Source: Bradyrhizobium sp. CCGB01 (GTDB lineage Bacteria > Pseudomonadota > Alphaproteobacteria > Rhizobiales > Xanthobacteraceae). From it: a stretch of DNA of 64,000 bases. Position numbers and translations under genes: made by a program. The stretch is taken from positions 4,960,001-5,024,000 of the forward strand of contig NZ_JANADK010000001.1 in assembly GCF_024199795.1 (NCBI RefSeq). Reading direction: 5' to 3'. The notes below the pieces were generated by a model, which made no database searches, was not told the DNA's origin, and saw only the letters and a list, made by a program, of their open reading frames with translations. Positions 35,126 through 44,542 of this stretch are shown in pieces (the stretch's first letter is position 1; every line of letters begins with the position of its first letter).

Positions 35126-35423
35126 CCCCTTGACCCGGCTCGCCAGTCGTTCTGAGATGCGCAGGTGCTATTCAGTCGCCGCATGTTGAGGGGCTGCCGC
35201 GACCTTCGATCCATCGTCTGACCGAACCTTGCGCCACAGCCATAACATGACGGCGGGCGCCTGCGGCGGGGATTAAGGTATGGCCTCCCGGGATCGGCGA
35301 GTGTTCGGCAAGGTTTTCCAGCATGACTCTTGCAAGGCTAGTCTTGATGCGGCTAGCCGTGGCAGAGACGATCCCAAAGACGACATTCCTGACCTTGAGA
35401 CGACTTTGAAAGGCCTTCAGCCC

Positions 35424-36440
35424 ATGAAACGCGTAACCCTGGCTCTCACTCTCGCTCTCGCCACCGGCCTCTCCGCCCAGGCCGCCGATGCGCAAACGCT
35501 CAAGACCATCAAGGATCGGGGCATGCTGTCCTGCGGCGTCAGCCAGGGCCTGCCCGGCTTCTCCTCGCCTGACGACAAGGGCAACTGGACCGGGCTCGAC
35601 GTCGACCTCTGCCGCGCGATCGCCGGAGCGATCTTCAACGATGCGACCAAGGTCAAGTACGTGCCGCTGTCTGCCAAGGACCGCTTCACGGCGCTGCAAT
35701 CCGGCGAGATCGACGTGCTCTCGCGCAACACCACCTGGACCATCTCGCGCGACACCTCGCTCGGCGCCAACTTCACCGGCGTGACCTATTATGACGGGCA
35801 GGGCTTCATGGTGAAGAAGTCGCTCAAGGTGAACTCGGCGCTCGAGCTCAACAGCGCCTCGGTCTGCGTCCAGACCGGCACCACCACCGAGCAGAATCTC
35901 GCCGACTACTTCAAGGCCAACAACATGAAGTACGAGGTGATCGCGTTCGGCACCAACGATGAAACCGTCAAGGCCTATGAGGCCGGGCGCTGCGACGTCT
36001 TCACCACCGACCAGTCGGGCCTGTACGCCAACCGCCTCAAGCTTGCCAATCCCAACGATCACATGGTGCTCCCCGAGATCATCTCGAAGGAGCCGCTCGG
36101 ACCGATGGTGCGCCACGGCGACGACCAGTGGTTCGACATCGTGAAATGGACGCTGTTCGCCCTGATCACCACTGAAGAGCTCGGCGTGACCTCGAAGAAC
36201 GTCGACGAGAAGGCGAAACTGGAAAATCCGGAGCTGAAGCGCGTGCTCGGCAGCGACGGTAATTTCGGTGAACAGCTCGGCCTGACCAAGGACTGGGTGG
36301 TACGGATCGTGAAGGCCGTCGGCAATTACGGCGAAGTGTTCGACCGCAACGTCGGCGCCGGTTCGCCGCTCGCCATCAATCGCGGTCTCAACAATCTCTG
36401 GAACAAGGGCGGTCTCCAGTACGCGCCGCCGATCCGCTGA
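35424..36440 (+). CDS. aapJ: General L-amino acid ABC transporter, substrate-binding protein
   Basis: A 338-residue periplasmic receptor with signal peptide (MKRVTLALTLALATGLSAQA, cleavage near ADA) and the polar amino acid binding fold: RGMLSCGVSQGLPGFSSPDD, DVDLCRAIAGAIFND and DRFTALQSGEIDVLSRNTTW. AapJ is a broad-specificity receptor in rhizobia. The upstream in-frame extension to 35280 has no signal peptide, so ATG 35424, preceded by an AAAGG site, was chosen. It is the first gene of aapJQMP. Confidence 0.93.
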   Translation: MKRVTLALTLALATGLSAQAADAQTLKTIKDRGMLSCGVSQGLPGFSSPDDKGNWTGLDVDLCRAIAGAIFNDATKVKYVPLSAKDRFTALQSGEIDVLSRNTTWTISRDTSLGANFTGVTYYDGQGFMVKKSLKVNSALELNSASVCVQTGTTTEQNLADYFKANNMKYEVIAFGTNDETVKAYEAGRCDVFTTDQSGLYANRLKLANPNDHMVLPEIISKEPLGPMVRHGDDQWFDIVKWTLFALITTEELGVTSKNVDEKAKLENPELKRVLGSDGNFGEQLGLTKDWVVRIVKAVGNYGEVFDRNVGAGSPLAINRGLNNLWNKGGLQYAPPIR

Positions 36441-36459
36441 TCCCGCCTGATCCGCGGCG

Positions 36460-37665
36460 ATGAGCACCGAGGCTCGAAAACCGCCGGCCCAGATCGCGCT
36501 GAAGATCAGGCGCATTCTGGGCGGCAAGGCAGGCTGGAACGGCGTCGCCGTCCAGTTTGCCTTCGCGGCGATCCTGGGCTGGATTGGCTATGAGATCGTC
36601 TCCAATGCCCGGGCCAACCTCGAAAACCAGCACATCGCCGCCGGCTTCGGTTTCCTGCGGAACAATGCCGGCTTCGACGTCAACCAGACCCTGATCCCCT
36701 ACACCGGCTCGGACACGTTCCTGCGCGTGTTCGTGGTCGGCCTTTTGAATACGCTCGTGGTCTCGGTGGTGGGCATCTTCTTCGCCACCGTGATCGGCTT
36801 CATCGTCGCATTGTGCCGGCTGTCGCCCAACTGGCTATTGTCGCGCGTCGGCGAGATCTATGTCGAGATCATCCGCAACCTGCCGCTGCTGTTCCAGATC
36901 CTGTTCTGGTACCTGGCGGTGCTCGCAGCCTTGCCAAATCCGAGGCAGAGCATCTCGCTGCTCGGCGTCGCCTTCATCAGCAACCGCGGCCTCGTCATTC
37001 CGCGTCCGATCGGCGAGAGCGGCTTCGAGCCGCTCCTGGCAATGCTGGCCCTCGGCATCGTGGCGGCGCTGGCCTTGCGCATCTATGCGCGGCGCGCGCT
37101 GTTCCAGCGCGGGCAGATGATCCGGATCTGGCCCTATGTGCTCGCGCTGCTGTTCGGATTGCCGCTCGCCACCATGCTGGTGTTTGGTCTGCCCTTCACC
37201 TTCGAGATGCCGCAGCTCAAGGGTTTCAACTTCGCCGGCGGCTCGCGGATCATCCCGGAATTCGTGGCGCTGACGCTGGCGTTGTCGACCTACACCGCCG
37301 CCTTCATCGCCGAGATCGTGCGTGCCGGCATCCTGTCCGTCCACAAGGGGCAGATGGAGGCGGGATCCTCGCTGGGCCTTAGCCGCGGCACCACGCTCCG
37401 CCTGATCGTCGTGCCGCAGGCGATGCGCGTCATCGTTCCGCCGCTGACCAACCAGTACCTCAACCTCACCAAGAATTCCTCGCTCGCGGTCGCGATCGGC
37501 TATCCTGACCTGGTCTCGGTGTTCGCCGGCACGTCGCTGAGCCAGACCGGGCAGGCGATCGAGATCATTGCCATGACGATGGGCGTCTACCTCCTGATCT
37601 CGCTGCTCACCAGCGCGATCATGAGCGTCTACGGTTGGCGCGTCAGCCGGAGCCTCGGCGCATGA
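36460..37665 (+). CDS. aapQ: General L-amino acid ABC transporter, permease
   Basis: A 401-residue permease with about eight membrane helices and the HisM/GlnP-type EAA loop [20 protein letters not shown] in the C-terminal half. Two features usual in AapQ are the long periplasmic loop after the first helix ([20 protein letters not shown]) and the [14 protein letters not shown] segment. It forms the channel with AapM; its stop overlaps the aapM start by ATGA. Confidence 0.92.
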   Translation: MSTEARKPPAQIALKIRRILGGKAGWNGVAVQFAFAAILGWIGYEIVSNARANLENQHIAAGFGFLRNNAGFDVNQTLIPYTGSDTFLRVFVVGLLNTLVVSVVGIFFATVIGFIVALCRLSPNWLLSRVGEIYVEIIRNLPLLFQILFWYLAVLAALPNPRQSISLLGVAFISNRGLVIPRPIGESGFEPLLAMLALGIVAALALRIYARRALFQRGQMIRIWPYVLALLFGLPLATMLVFGLPFTFEMPQLKGFNFAGGSRIIPEFVALTLALSTYTAAFIAEIVRAGILSVHKGQMEAGSSLGLSRGTTLRLIVVPQAMRVIVPPLTNQYLNLTKNSSLAVAIGYPDLVSVFAGTSLSQTGQAIEIIAMTMGVYLLISLLTSAIMSVYGWRVSRSLGA

Positions 37666-39182
37666 GCGATATCACCTCGTCCGCCTACGTCCGCCGGGAT
37701 CTGCTCACGGAGCGTCCCGCGCCGGTGAAGACCACGGGCTTCATCGGCCTCGTGCGCACCCGCCTGTTCAATTCGCCGACCAACATCCTGCTCACGATCG
37801 TGGGCGCCTTGCTGCTCTGGTTCACCATCGTTCCCTCCGTCAGGTTCCTGATGGTCGATGCGGTCTGGACCGGGAAGGACCGCACGGCGTGCCTGACCGA
37901 GAACGCCGGCTTCGCGGTCGGCGCCTGCTGGCCCTACATCCAGGCCAAGCTGCCGCAGCTGATCTACGGCTTCTATCCCGAGGCCGAGCGCTGGCGCGTC
38001 AACCTCTCCCTGATCCTGGCGGCAGCCCTGCTGCTGCCGCTGCTCATTCCGCGCCTCCCGGCGAAGGGCCTGAACGCCAGCCTGTTCTTCTTCGCCTTTC
38101 CGGTGGTCGCCTTCTTTCTGCTGCACGGCGGCGGCATCAAGGGATTTGGCGTGAGCTGGACGGCGAGCCTGCTGCAATTGTTCGACGACAGCATCATCGG
38201 CGCCGGGCAGGCTCTGCTCGGTCTCAGCAAGACCTCGGCCATCGCACCGCTCTTCTGGATCGTCGGCAATTTCATCGTGCTGGTCGGCACGGCGATCTAC
38301 TGGCTGATCTTTCCGCTGACCTGGCTGCGGGACCAGCTCCAGGGGACGGGTCAGTCGGTCTGGGCCGATTTCGCCATCACGGCCGCGATCGTTTCCCTGA
38401 TCGCCTTCGTTCTCGGCGGCGGCGTTCGCACCGGCGGGCGGGCTCTGGCCTCCAGTGTCGTCAGCTTCGTCGCCATCGCGATCGTGATCAAGCTGATGGG
38501 GCTCGACCACGGCGGCCTGCCGGTCGTATCGACGAATCTGTGGGGCGGGCTGCTGGTGACGCTGGTGGTCTCCGTGACCGGCATCGTCACCTCGCTGCCG
38601 ATCGGCATCGCGCTGGCGCTCGGCCGCCGCTCGACCATTCCGCTGATCCGGATCTTCTCGATCGCCTTCATCGAGTTCTGGCGCGGCGTGCCGCTGATCA
38701 CCGTGCTGTTCTTCGCGACCTACATGCTGCCCTTGTTCCTGCCGGGCAATTTCACGGTCGACGGTCTGGTGCGCGCGCTGATCGGCATCGCGCTGTTCAC
38801 GGGCGCCTATCAAGCCGAGAACGTCCGCGGCGGGCTCGCCGCGATCCCGCGCGGGCAGGGCGAGGCCGCCGCAGCCCTCGGGCTGTCCTGGTGGAAGACA
38901 ACCTCGCTGATCGTGCTGCCGCAGGCGCTGCGCCACGTCATTCCGAACCTCGTCAACAGCTTCATCTCGCTGTTCAAGGATACGTCGCTGGTCTCGATCG
39001 TGGCGCTGTTCGACTTGCTGGGCTCGCTCCGGGCGTCGTTCTCGGATCCGAAATGGTCGACGCCGTCGACCGCGTTCACCGGATTTGCGTTCGCCGGTAT
39101 CATCTACTTCATCTTCTGCTTTGGAATGTCGCGCTACTCGCTCTTCGTCGAGCATCGCCTCAACGCTCACCGTCGCAACTGA
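37662..39182 (+). CDS. aapM: General L-amino acid ABC transporter, permease (long form)
   Basis: A 506-residue permease. The C-terminal 220 residues form a standard polar amino acid permease domain with EAA loop [20 protein letters not shown]. Between the N-terminal helix and this domain is an extended hydrophobic region (about residues 105-265, e.g. [20 protein letters not shown] and [20 protein letters not shown]), several helices more than the roughly 380-400 residues I expect for AapM. Whether these helices have a function is unknown. The start is ATG 37662, coupled to aapQ. Confidence 0.9.
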   Translation: MSDITSSAYVRRDLLTERPAPVKTTGFIGLVRTRLFNSPTNILLTIVGALLLWFTIVPSVRFLMVDAVWTGKDRTACLTENAGFAVGACWPYIQAKLPQLIYGFYPEAERWRVNLSLILAAALLLPLLIPRLPAKGLNASLFFFAFPVVAFFLLHGGGIKGFGVSWTASLLQLFDDSIIGAGQALLGLSKTSAIAPLFWIVGNFIVLVGTAIYWLIFPLTWLRDQLQGTGQSVWADFAITAAIVSLIAFVLGGGVRTGGRALASSVVSFVAIAIVIKLMGLDHGGLPVVSTNLWGGLLVTLVVSVTGIVTSLPIGIALALGRRSTIPLIRIFSIAFIEFWRGVPLITVLFFATYMLPLFLPGNFTVDGLVRALIGIALFTGAYQAENVRGGLAAIPRGQGEAAAALGLSWWKTTSLIVLPQALRHVIPNLVNSFISLFKDTSLVSIVALFDLLGSLRASFSDPKWSTPSTAFTGFAFAGIIYFIFCFGMSRYSLFVEHRLNAHRRN

Positions 39183-39193
39183 TCGAGGTCACC

Positions 39194-39931
39194 ATGTCAG
39201 ACCCCATCGTCAAGATTTCCGGCCTCAACAAATGGTACGGCGAGTTTCACGTGCTGCGCGACATCGACCTCGAGGTCGAGAAGGGCGAACGCATCGTCAT
39301 CTGCGGCCCCTCGGGCTCCGGCAAGTCGACGTTGATCCGCTGCATCAACGCGCTCGAGGAATTCCAGGAGGGCGAGATCGTCGTCGACGGCATCGAGCTC
39401 GGGCCGAACCTGAAGCACGTCGATGCGGTCCGCCGCGAGGTCGGCATGGTGTTCCAGAGTTTCAACCTGTTCCCGCATCTGACCGTGCTGGAGAACTGCA
39501 CGCTGGCGCCGATCTGGGTGCGCAACATCCCGAAGAAGGACGCCGAGCTCAACGCGATGAAATTCCTGGAACGGGTCAAGATCCCGCACCAGGCCAACAA
39601 GTTTCCGGGACAGATGTCGGGCGGCCAGCAGCAGCGCGTCGCGATCGCCCGCGCGCTGACGATGAACCCGAAGGTGATGCTGTTCGACGAGCCGACCTCG
39701 GCGCTCGATCCCGAAATGGTCAAGGAAGTGCTCGACACCATGGTCGACCTCGCCGAGGAGGGCATGACCATGCTGGTTGTCACCCACGAGATGGGCTTTG
39801 CCCGCGAGGTCGCCAACCGCGTCGTGTTCATGGATGCCGGCCAGATCATCGAGGCCAACGCGCCCAACGAGTTCTTCGCCGCTCCCCAGCACGCGCGGAC
39901 GAAGCTGTTCCTGAGCCAGATCCTGCGGTGA
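39194..39931 (+). CDS. aapP: General L-amino acid ABC transporter, ATP-binding protein
   Basis: A 245-residue ABC ATPase with Walker [11 protein letters not shown]-loop [14 protein letters not shown], signature [15 protein letters not shown], Walker [13 protein letters not shown] and H-loop VTHEMGFA. It energises the AapQM channel. It follows aapM by 11 bases with a GAGGTCACC ribosome-binding region. It is the last recognised gene of the operon, before a possible tiny membrane peptide. Confidence 0.95.
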   Translation: MSDPIVKISGLNKWYGEFHVLRDIDLEVEKGERIVICGPSGSGKSTLIRCINALEEFQEGEIVVDGIELGPNLKHVDAVRREVGMVFQSFNLFPHLTVLENCTLAPIWVRNIPKKDAELNAMKFLERVKIPHQANKFPGQMSGGQQQRVAIARALTMNPKVMLFDEPTSALDPEMVKEVLDTMVDLAEEGMTMLVVTHEMGFAREVANRVVFMDAGQIIEANAPNEFFAAPQHARTKLFLSQILR

Positions 39932-39965
39932 TCTCGTAGCGTAAGGAAAGGCGCCCTTGCGCGCC

Positions 39966-40064
39966 ATGGGCCACGACCACACCGGCACGATCGCCGGCGG
40001 CATCGTCAATCTCGTGCTGACGCTGGCACTGCTTTTCTGGCCGGGCCGCGACCGCTACGTCTAG
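39966..40064 (+). CDS. Possible 32-residue membrane peptide downstream of aapP
   Basis: MGHDHTGTIAGGIVNLVLTL, then ALLFWPGRDRYV: a His/Asp-rich cap, one hydrophobic helix and a basic end. AAGGAAAGG lies 14-20 bases upstream, somewhat far. Small hydrophobic peptides are known modulators of transporters, so it may belong to the aap operon, but no conservation can be tested here. Confidence 0.35.
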   Translation: MGHDHTGTIAGGIVNLVLTLALLFWPGRDRYV

Positions 40065-40089
40065 CACGAGCGGCCGCGACCATTCCGGC

Positions 40090-41124
40090 CTAGACGAACG
40101 GCAGCTTGATGTTGCTGCGCTTCTCCAGCCATTCCGGCACCGGCAGGTTCTTGGCGCGCATGAAGTCGGCGTTGAACAGCTTCGACTGGTAGCGGCTGCC
40201 GGAATCGCAGAGCACGGTGACGATCGTCTTGCCGGGCCCGAGCTGCTTGGCGAGGCGCATCGCACCCACGATGTTGATGCCGGTGGAGCCGCCGAGGCAC
40301 AGGCCTTCGTGCTGGAGCAGCTCGTAGATCACCGTGACCGCTTCGGCATCGGGAATGAGATAGGCGTCATCGACCTTCGCGCTCTCCACGATCGCGGTCG
40401 CGCGGCCGAGCCCAATGCCTTCCGTAATGGAGTCGCCGGACGTCGCCTTGGCGGCGCCCGTCCTGAAGTACTCATACATGCCGGCGCCATGCGGATCGGC
40501 GCAGGCGATCCGGATGTCCTTGTTCTTCTCCTTCAGGTAGCGGCTGACACCGGCGAGCGTACCGCCGCTGCCGACCGAGCAGACGAAGCCATCGACCTTG
40601 CCGCCGGTCTGCTCCCAGATCTCGGGGCCGGTCGAGTCGTAATGCGCCTTGGCATTGTCCAGGTTATTCCACTGGTCGGCGAACAGCACGCCATTCGGCT
40701 CGGTCTTGCGCAGCTCGTCCGCGAGCCGGCGGCCGACATGCTGGTAGTTGTTCGGATTGGAGTAGGGCAGTGCCGGCGATTCCAGGAGCTCGGCGCCGCA
40801 CAGCTTGAGAAAATCCTTCTTCTCCTGGCTCTGCGTCTCCGGGATCACGATCAGCGTGCGATAGCCCCGCGCGGCCGCAACGACCGCAAGGCCGATGCCG
40901 GTATTGCCGGCGGTCGCTTCCACCACCAGACCGCCCGGCTTGAGCTCGCCGCGCTTCTCCGCCTCCAAAATCATCCATTTGCCGGCCCGGTCCTTCACCG
41001 ACTGGCCCGGATTCATGAACTCGGCCTTGCCCAGAATGGTGCAGCCGGTCAATTCGGAGGCGCGCTTGAGCTTGATGAGCGGGGTGTTGCCGATGGCTTC
41101 GACAACGTCATTTTTGATGGTCAT
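40090..41124 (-). CDS. cysK: Cysteine synthase A-like PLP enzyme
   Basis: A 344-residue fold-type II PLP protein. PLP is held by Lys44 in NPGQSVKDRAGKW; TAGNTGIGLA contains the asparagine loop that contacts O-acetylserine, and GSGGTLAGVSRYL is the phosphate loop. It makes cysteine from O-acetylserine and sulfide. A C-terminal extension (PVPEWLEKRSNIKLPFV) makes it slightly longer than minimal CysK. ATG at 41124 was preferred to an in-frame TTG at 41133. With metC and cfa it forms a sulfur/methyl-related neighbourhood but not an obvious operon. Confidence 0.9.
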   Translation of the reverse strand: MTIKNDVVEAIGNTPLIKLKRASELTGCTILGKAEFMNPGQSVKDRAGKWMILEAEKRGELKPGGLVVEATAGNTGIGLAVVAAARGYRTLIVIPETQSQEKKDFLKLCGAELLESPALPYSNPNNYQHVGRRLADELRKTEPNGVLFADQWNNLDNAKAHYDSTGPEIWEQTGGKVDGFVCSVGSGGTLAGVSRYLKEKNKDIRIACADPHGAGMYEYFRTGAAKATSGDSITEGIGLGRATAIVESAKVDDAYLIPDAEAVTVIYELLQHEGLCLGGSTGINIVGAMRLAKQLGPGKTIVTVLCDSGSRYQSKLFNADFMRAKNLPVPEWLEKRSNIKLPFV

Positions 41125-41157
41125 GTCAGGCAATTACCGGCTGGTTCATAAGGTGGG

Positions 41158-41180
41158 CGCGACCCTAAAGTAGGGTCGCG
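41158..41180. repeat. Perfect 10-bp hairpin between cfa and cysK
   Basis: CGCGACCCTA (41158-41167) and TAGGGTCGCG (41171-41180) form a perfect stem with loop AAG. Two further near-direct copies of CGACCCC(T)TGCAA follow at 41192-41204 and 41207-41218. No T run follows on either strand, so it is not an obvious terminator; it sits in the gap between two minus-strand genes and could be a processing or regulatory site. Confidence 0.5.
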
Positions 41181-41222
41181 GGCCTTACAAGCGACCCCTT
41201 GCAAGCCGACCCCTGCAAACTC

Positions 41223-42464
41223 TTATTGCTGCTTTGCGAAGATGACTTGCCGGACGTCGATATTGCCGGACAGGAATCCAGCCTCGCAATAGGACAGATA
41301 ATACTCCCAGAGACGCCGGAACCGGTCGTCGAAGCCGAGCGGCACGAGGCCCGGCCAGGCGGCGCGGAAGTTATTCCGCCAGGTGGCCAGCGTCTTGGCA
41401 TAATCTTCCCCGAAGATGCGCTCGCGGATGACGGGTACGCCGAACCTGTCGCCGAGCGATTTGAGCACGGCGGGCGAGGGCAGCATGCCGCCGGGGAAGA
41501 CGTAGTGCTGGATGAAGTCCACCTCGCGCCGGTAGCCTTGGAACAATTTGTCCTGGATGGTGATCGCCTGGATGCCGGCAAGTCCGCCGGGCAGCAGCCG
41601 GTCCCGAAGCTGCGCGAAATATCTTGGCCAGAACTGCTCTCCGACGGCCTCGATCATCTCGATCGAGGCGATCCGATCGTAGCGGTCGCGCTCGTCGCGA
41701 TAATCCTGAAGACGGATCTCGACCTTGTCGGCAAGGCCCGCCTCGTGAATGCGCTTCTGCGCAAAGTCGCGCTGCTCGGTCGAGATCGTGAGGCCGACGA
41801 CGTGCGTGCCAAAAGTCTTTGCGGCGAACTCGGCGAAGCCGCCCCAGCCGCAGCCGATCTCGAGCAGCGTCTGGCCGGGCTTCAGGTCGAGCGCCTCGGC
41901 GAGCCGGCGGTATTTGTTGGCCTGGGCTGCCGCGAGGTCGGACGTGGTCTCCTCGAAGAGCGCCGAAGAATAGGTCATGCTCGGATCGAGCCAGGCCGAA
42001 TAGAACGCGTTGCCGATATCGTAATGGGCGTGGATGTTGCGCCGCGCCTGACGGCGGGTGTTGCGGTTGAACCAGTGCTGCACCATCTGGACGAACCGCA
42101 TCAGCGGCTTGTCGCTCAGCATGGCCTGGATCAGATCGTGGTTGACGCAGAACAGGTAGAGGAATTGCGTCAGGTCCGGCGTGTCCCAGTCGCCGGCCAG
42201 ATAAGCTTCGGCAACGCCGATGTCGCCGGCGTTGATGAGACGCGAGGCGAAGCCGTAATTGTGCAGCCGCATCGCCGCATTCGGGCCCGGCTCCTGGCCG
42301 CCGAGACGGATCACGCGTCCGTCGGGCAGGGTGACGTCAAGCGTTCCGCGCCGCAGCCGCGCGCCGAAGCTGAGCGCAAGGCGAACCATGCGCGGCAGAT
42401 CGGCAAGCACTGTGTCGATCGTGTCCGAACTCACACAGATGGCATTCGACATCGGCGGATCCAT
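41223..42464 (-). CDS. cfa: Cyclopropane-fatty-acyl-phospholipid synthase
   Basis: A 413-residue SAM-dependent methyltransferase that adds a methylene bridge to unsaturated acyl chains of membrane phospholipids. The SAM motif is LLEIGCGWGGF (200-210); HYDIGNAFYSAWLDPSMTYS (from 147) and the C-terminal YYLSYCEAGF are family hallmarks, including the cysteine region near the active site. Start is ATG 42464 (MDPPMSN) or 42452 (MSNAIC); longer frames upstream are arginine-rich noncoding sequence. Confidence 0.92.
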   Translation of the reverse strand: MDPPMSNAICVSSDTIDTVLADLPRMVRLALSFGARLRRGTLDVTLPDGRVIRLGGQEPGPNAAMRLHNYGFASRLINAGDIGVAEAYLAGDWDTPDLTQFLYLFCVNHDLIQAMLSDKPLMRFVQMVQHWFNRNTRRQARRNIHAHYDIGNAFYSAWLDPSMTYSSALFEETTSDLAAAQANKYRRLAEALDLKPGQTLLEIGCGWGGFAEFAAKTFGTHVVGLTISTEQRDFAQKRIHEAGLADKVEIRLQDYRDERDRYDRIASIEMIEAVGEQFWPRYFAQLRDRLLPGGLAGIQAITIQDKLFQGYRREVDFIQHYVFPGGMLPSPAVLKSLGDRFGVPVIRERIFGEDYAKTLATWRNNFRAAWPGLVPLGFDDRFRRLWEYYLSYCEAGFLSGNIDVRQVIFAKQQ

Positions 42465-43063
42465 CACTTGAACGGATACTGTCCGGCCGCAAGCCGGGCG
42501 CGCCATACGCCTCATACCCCTGGATCCGAGCGCGCCCCGCAAACGGTCAGCTCCAATCATATAGGTGCGCGTTGCGGCGGCCGCCAAGGTGCTGGTGGGG
42601 TACCTCCAGCAATCCGCCGTCGCGTGCACAGCGCAATGGCAGACCATCCCCCCGATCATTGCGCGCCGAGCGCTCACCCAGGGCCGGTCAAGCAGCGGTG
42701 CGCTGCGGCGCAGCTTTCAGTGGAGTGCCTGTAGGGACTGGTGGTCCTGGCGTCGGCGTGGCGGCAATATCACATGAAATCTTGGTAAGCTTGAATGCGA
42801 CTCGGAGCTGCGCCGAAATGCCAAAAAGCCTTGTGACACAGGCATATTTTGAATTTTCGCGGACGCGCCCTCGGTGCATTCGGAGCCGCATTTCGCAGGT
42901 GCGGGACTGTCCCCCCGTTCCGCGCCCCGCTAGTATGGATTTCAGGTTCCGCAGAAAGCATCACGGCTGTGAACGAGTTACATAAACGCCCCCGGCCGTT
43001 AGCCCGCGAATCGGTTAATCCGGCTGCGCGGTGGCGGTTCGATCTGCCCGGCGGGGGGTGGAT
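42465..43063. other. Intergenic region between cfa and the efflux operon
   Basis: About 600 bases with upstream regions of both divergent units. A lower-GC patch lies at about 42770-42980, and a TATGAT hexamer on the minus strand near 42556 may belong to a cfa promoter. I could not find a supported gene; the best short frames (about 60-70 codons) are proline-rich or arginine-rich without ribosome-binding sites. Confidence 0.4.
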
Positions 43064-44542
43064 GTGACACAGGATGGTCCTGCGGTCGCCATGCGGCGAT
43101 CTCCTGGCCTTACGTCCCGGACGCTGCGTGCGGCGCGCTGGGTCGCCGTGGCGTGCCTTGCCGCCAGTTCAGGCGCCTGCGTACTGACGCAGGATTTGCC
43201 CGATCCCGCGCTCGATGTACCCGCGAGTTACAAATACGCCGGCAAGGCGGATGCGCCCCCGACGCTGGATTGGTGGCGCGGTTTCCGCTCGGCGGAGCTG
43301 ACGCAGTTGATGGAGGAGGCGCACACCGTCAACCTCGACATCGCCGCTGCCGTCGCGCGCATCGTCCAGGCCGATGCCCAGGCGCGGCAGGCGGGCGCGG
43401 CGCTGCTGCCGAGCCTGTCGGGCGGCGGCTCGGAAACCTATTCGCGCACCTCGGGCTCGAGCTCGTCAGGCCTGACCAATGGCGGCCGTGAGGTCGTCAA
43501 CTATTCGGCGTCCCTGAGCGCGAGCTACCAGCTCGATTTCTGGGGCCAGAACCGCGATGCGCTGCAAACGGCGGAAGAGACCGCGAATGCCAACCGCTTC
43601 GATCGCGACGTCGTCGCGCTGACGACGCTGGCCGGCGTCGCCAACGCCTATTTCCAGGTGCTGGCCTCGCAGGATCGTCTGAAGACGGCGCAGCAGAACA
43701 TCGCGAGCGCACAGCGCGTTCTCGATGCCATCCGCGAGCGCCGCAAAGCCGGCACCGGCACCGATCTCGACGTCGCCCAGCAGGAGAGCCTGCTCGCCAA
43801 CCAGAAGGCGCTGGTGCCGCCGCTGCGCCAGACCCTCGACCAGAACGTCAACGCGCTCGCCGTGCTGGTGTCGCGGCCGCCGGAAAGCGTGCGCGTGCTC
43901 GGCGGCTCCCTGAATAGCATCGCGATCCCCAAGGTGACGCCCGGCCTGCCGTCGGAGATTCTGACGCAGCGGCCGGACATCCGCCGGCAGGAGGCGCAGC
44001 TTGCCTCCGCCACCGCCAACATCGGCAATGCCCGCGCGCAGTTCTTTCCGTCCATCCAGCTCACCGGCAATGGCGGCTATCAGAGCTCGGCGCTGGTATC
44101 GCTGTTCCAGCCGCATGCGGCCTTCTTCCAGCTGGTCGGCAGCGCGACGCAGCCGATCTTCGACGGCGGCAAGATCCTCGGCAATTTCGAATTCGCCAAG
44201 GCGCGGCAGGACGAGCTCCTCCAGACCTACCGCAAGACCATCATCCAGTCGTTTGCGGACGTCGACAACGCGCTGTTCTCGATCAAGCAGACCACGATCA
44301 AGCTGCAATTGCAGCGCGATGTGGTCAGCTCTTCACGCCGCGCCTTCGAACTCGCCGAGCAGCAATTGCGGGCCGGCACCGCCGATATCGTGACCGTGCT
44401 CAACGTGCAACAGACCCTGTTCCAGGCGGTAGACGCGCTGTCCCAGGCCCAACTCGCACGGCTTCTAGCCATCGTCAGCCTGTATCAGGCGCTCGGCGGC
44501 GGCTGGGAGCCGCGCATGGAGAAACCGGTCAATGCTCTTTAA
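43064..44542 (+). CDS. NodT-family outer membrane efflux channel (TolC/OprM type)
   Basis: A 492-residue outer membrane factor. The signal peptide ends at SGAC, a likely lipobox, so it is probably lipid-anchored. Two OEP repeats follow (DWWRGFRSAELTQLMEEAHT and a second near ILTQRPDIRRQEAQLASATA), the coiled-coil barrel domains of the family. GTG 43064 was chosen for the G-rich ribosome-binding site a few bases upstream. It is the first gene of a four-gene tripartite pump; the next start lies inside its 3' end. Confidence 0.88.
   Translation: MTQDGPAVAMRRSPGLTSRTLRAARWVAVACLAASSGACVLTQDLPDPALDVPASYKYAGKADAPPTLDWWRGFRSAELTQLMEEAHTVNLDIAAAVARIVQADAQARQAGAALLPSLSGGGSETYSRTSGSSSSGLTNGGREVVNYSASLSASYQLDFWGQNRDALQTAEETANANRFDRDVVALTTLAGVANAYFQVLASQDRLKTAQQNIASAQRVLDAIRERRKAGTGTDLDVAQQESLLANQKALVPPLRQTLDQNVNALAVLVSRPPESVRVLGGSLNSIAIPKVTPGLPSEILTQRPDIRRQEAQLASATANIGNARAQFFPSIQLTGNGGYQSSALVSLFQPHAAFFQLVGSATQPIFDGGKILGNFEFAKARQDELLQTYRKTIIQSFADVDNALFSIKQTTIKLQLQRDVVSSSRRAFELAEQQLRAGTADIVTVLNVQQTLFQAVDALSQAQLARLLAIVSLYQALGGGWEPRMEKPVNAL

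Noticed and set aside
42688..42891. Proline-rich 67-codon minus-strand frame in the cfa/efflux gap
   Set aside because: No ribosome-binding site and no recognisable domain; the proline-rich stretch alone is not evidence of coding.
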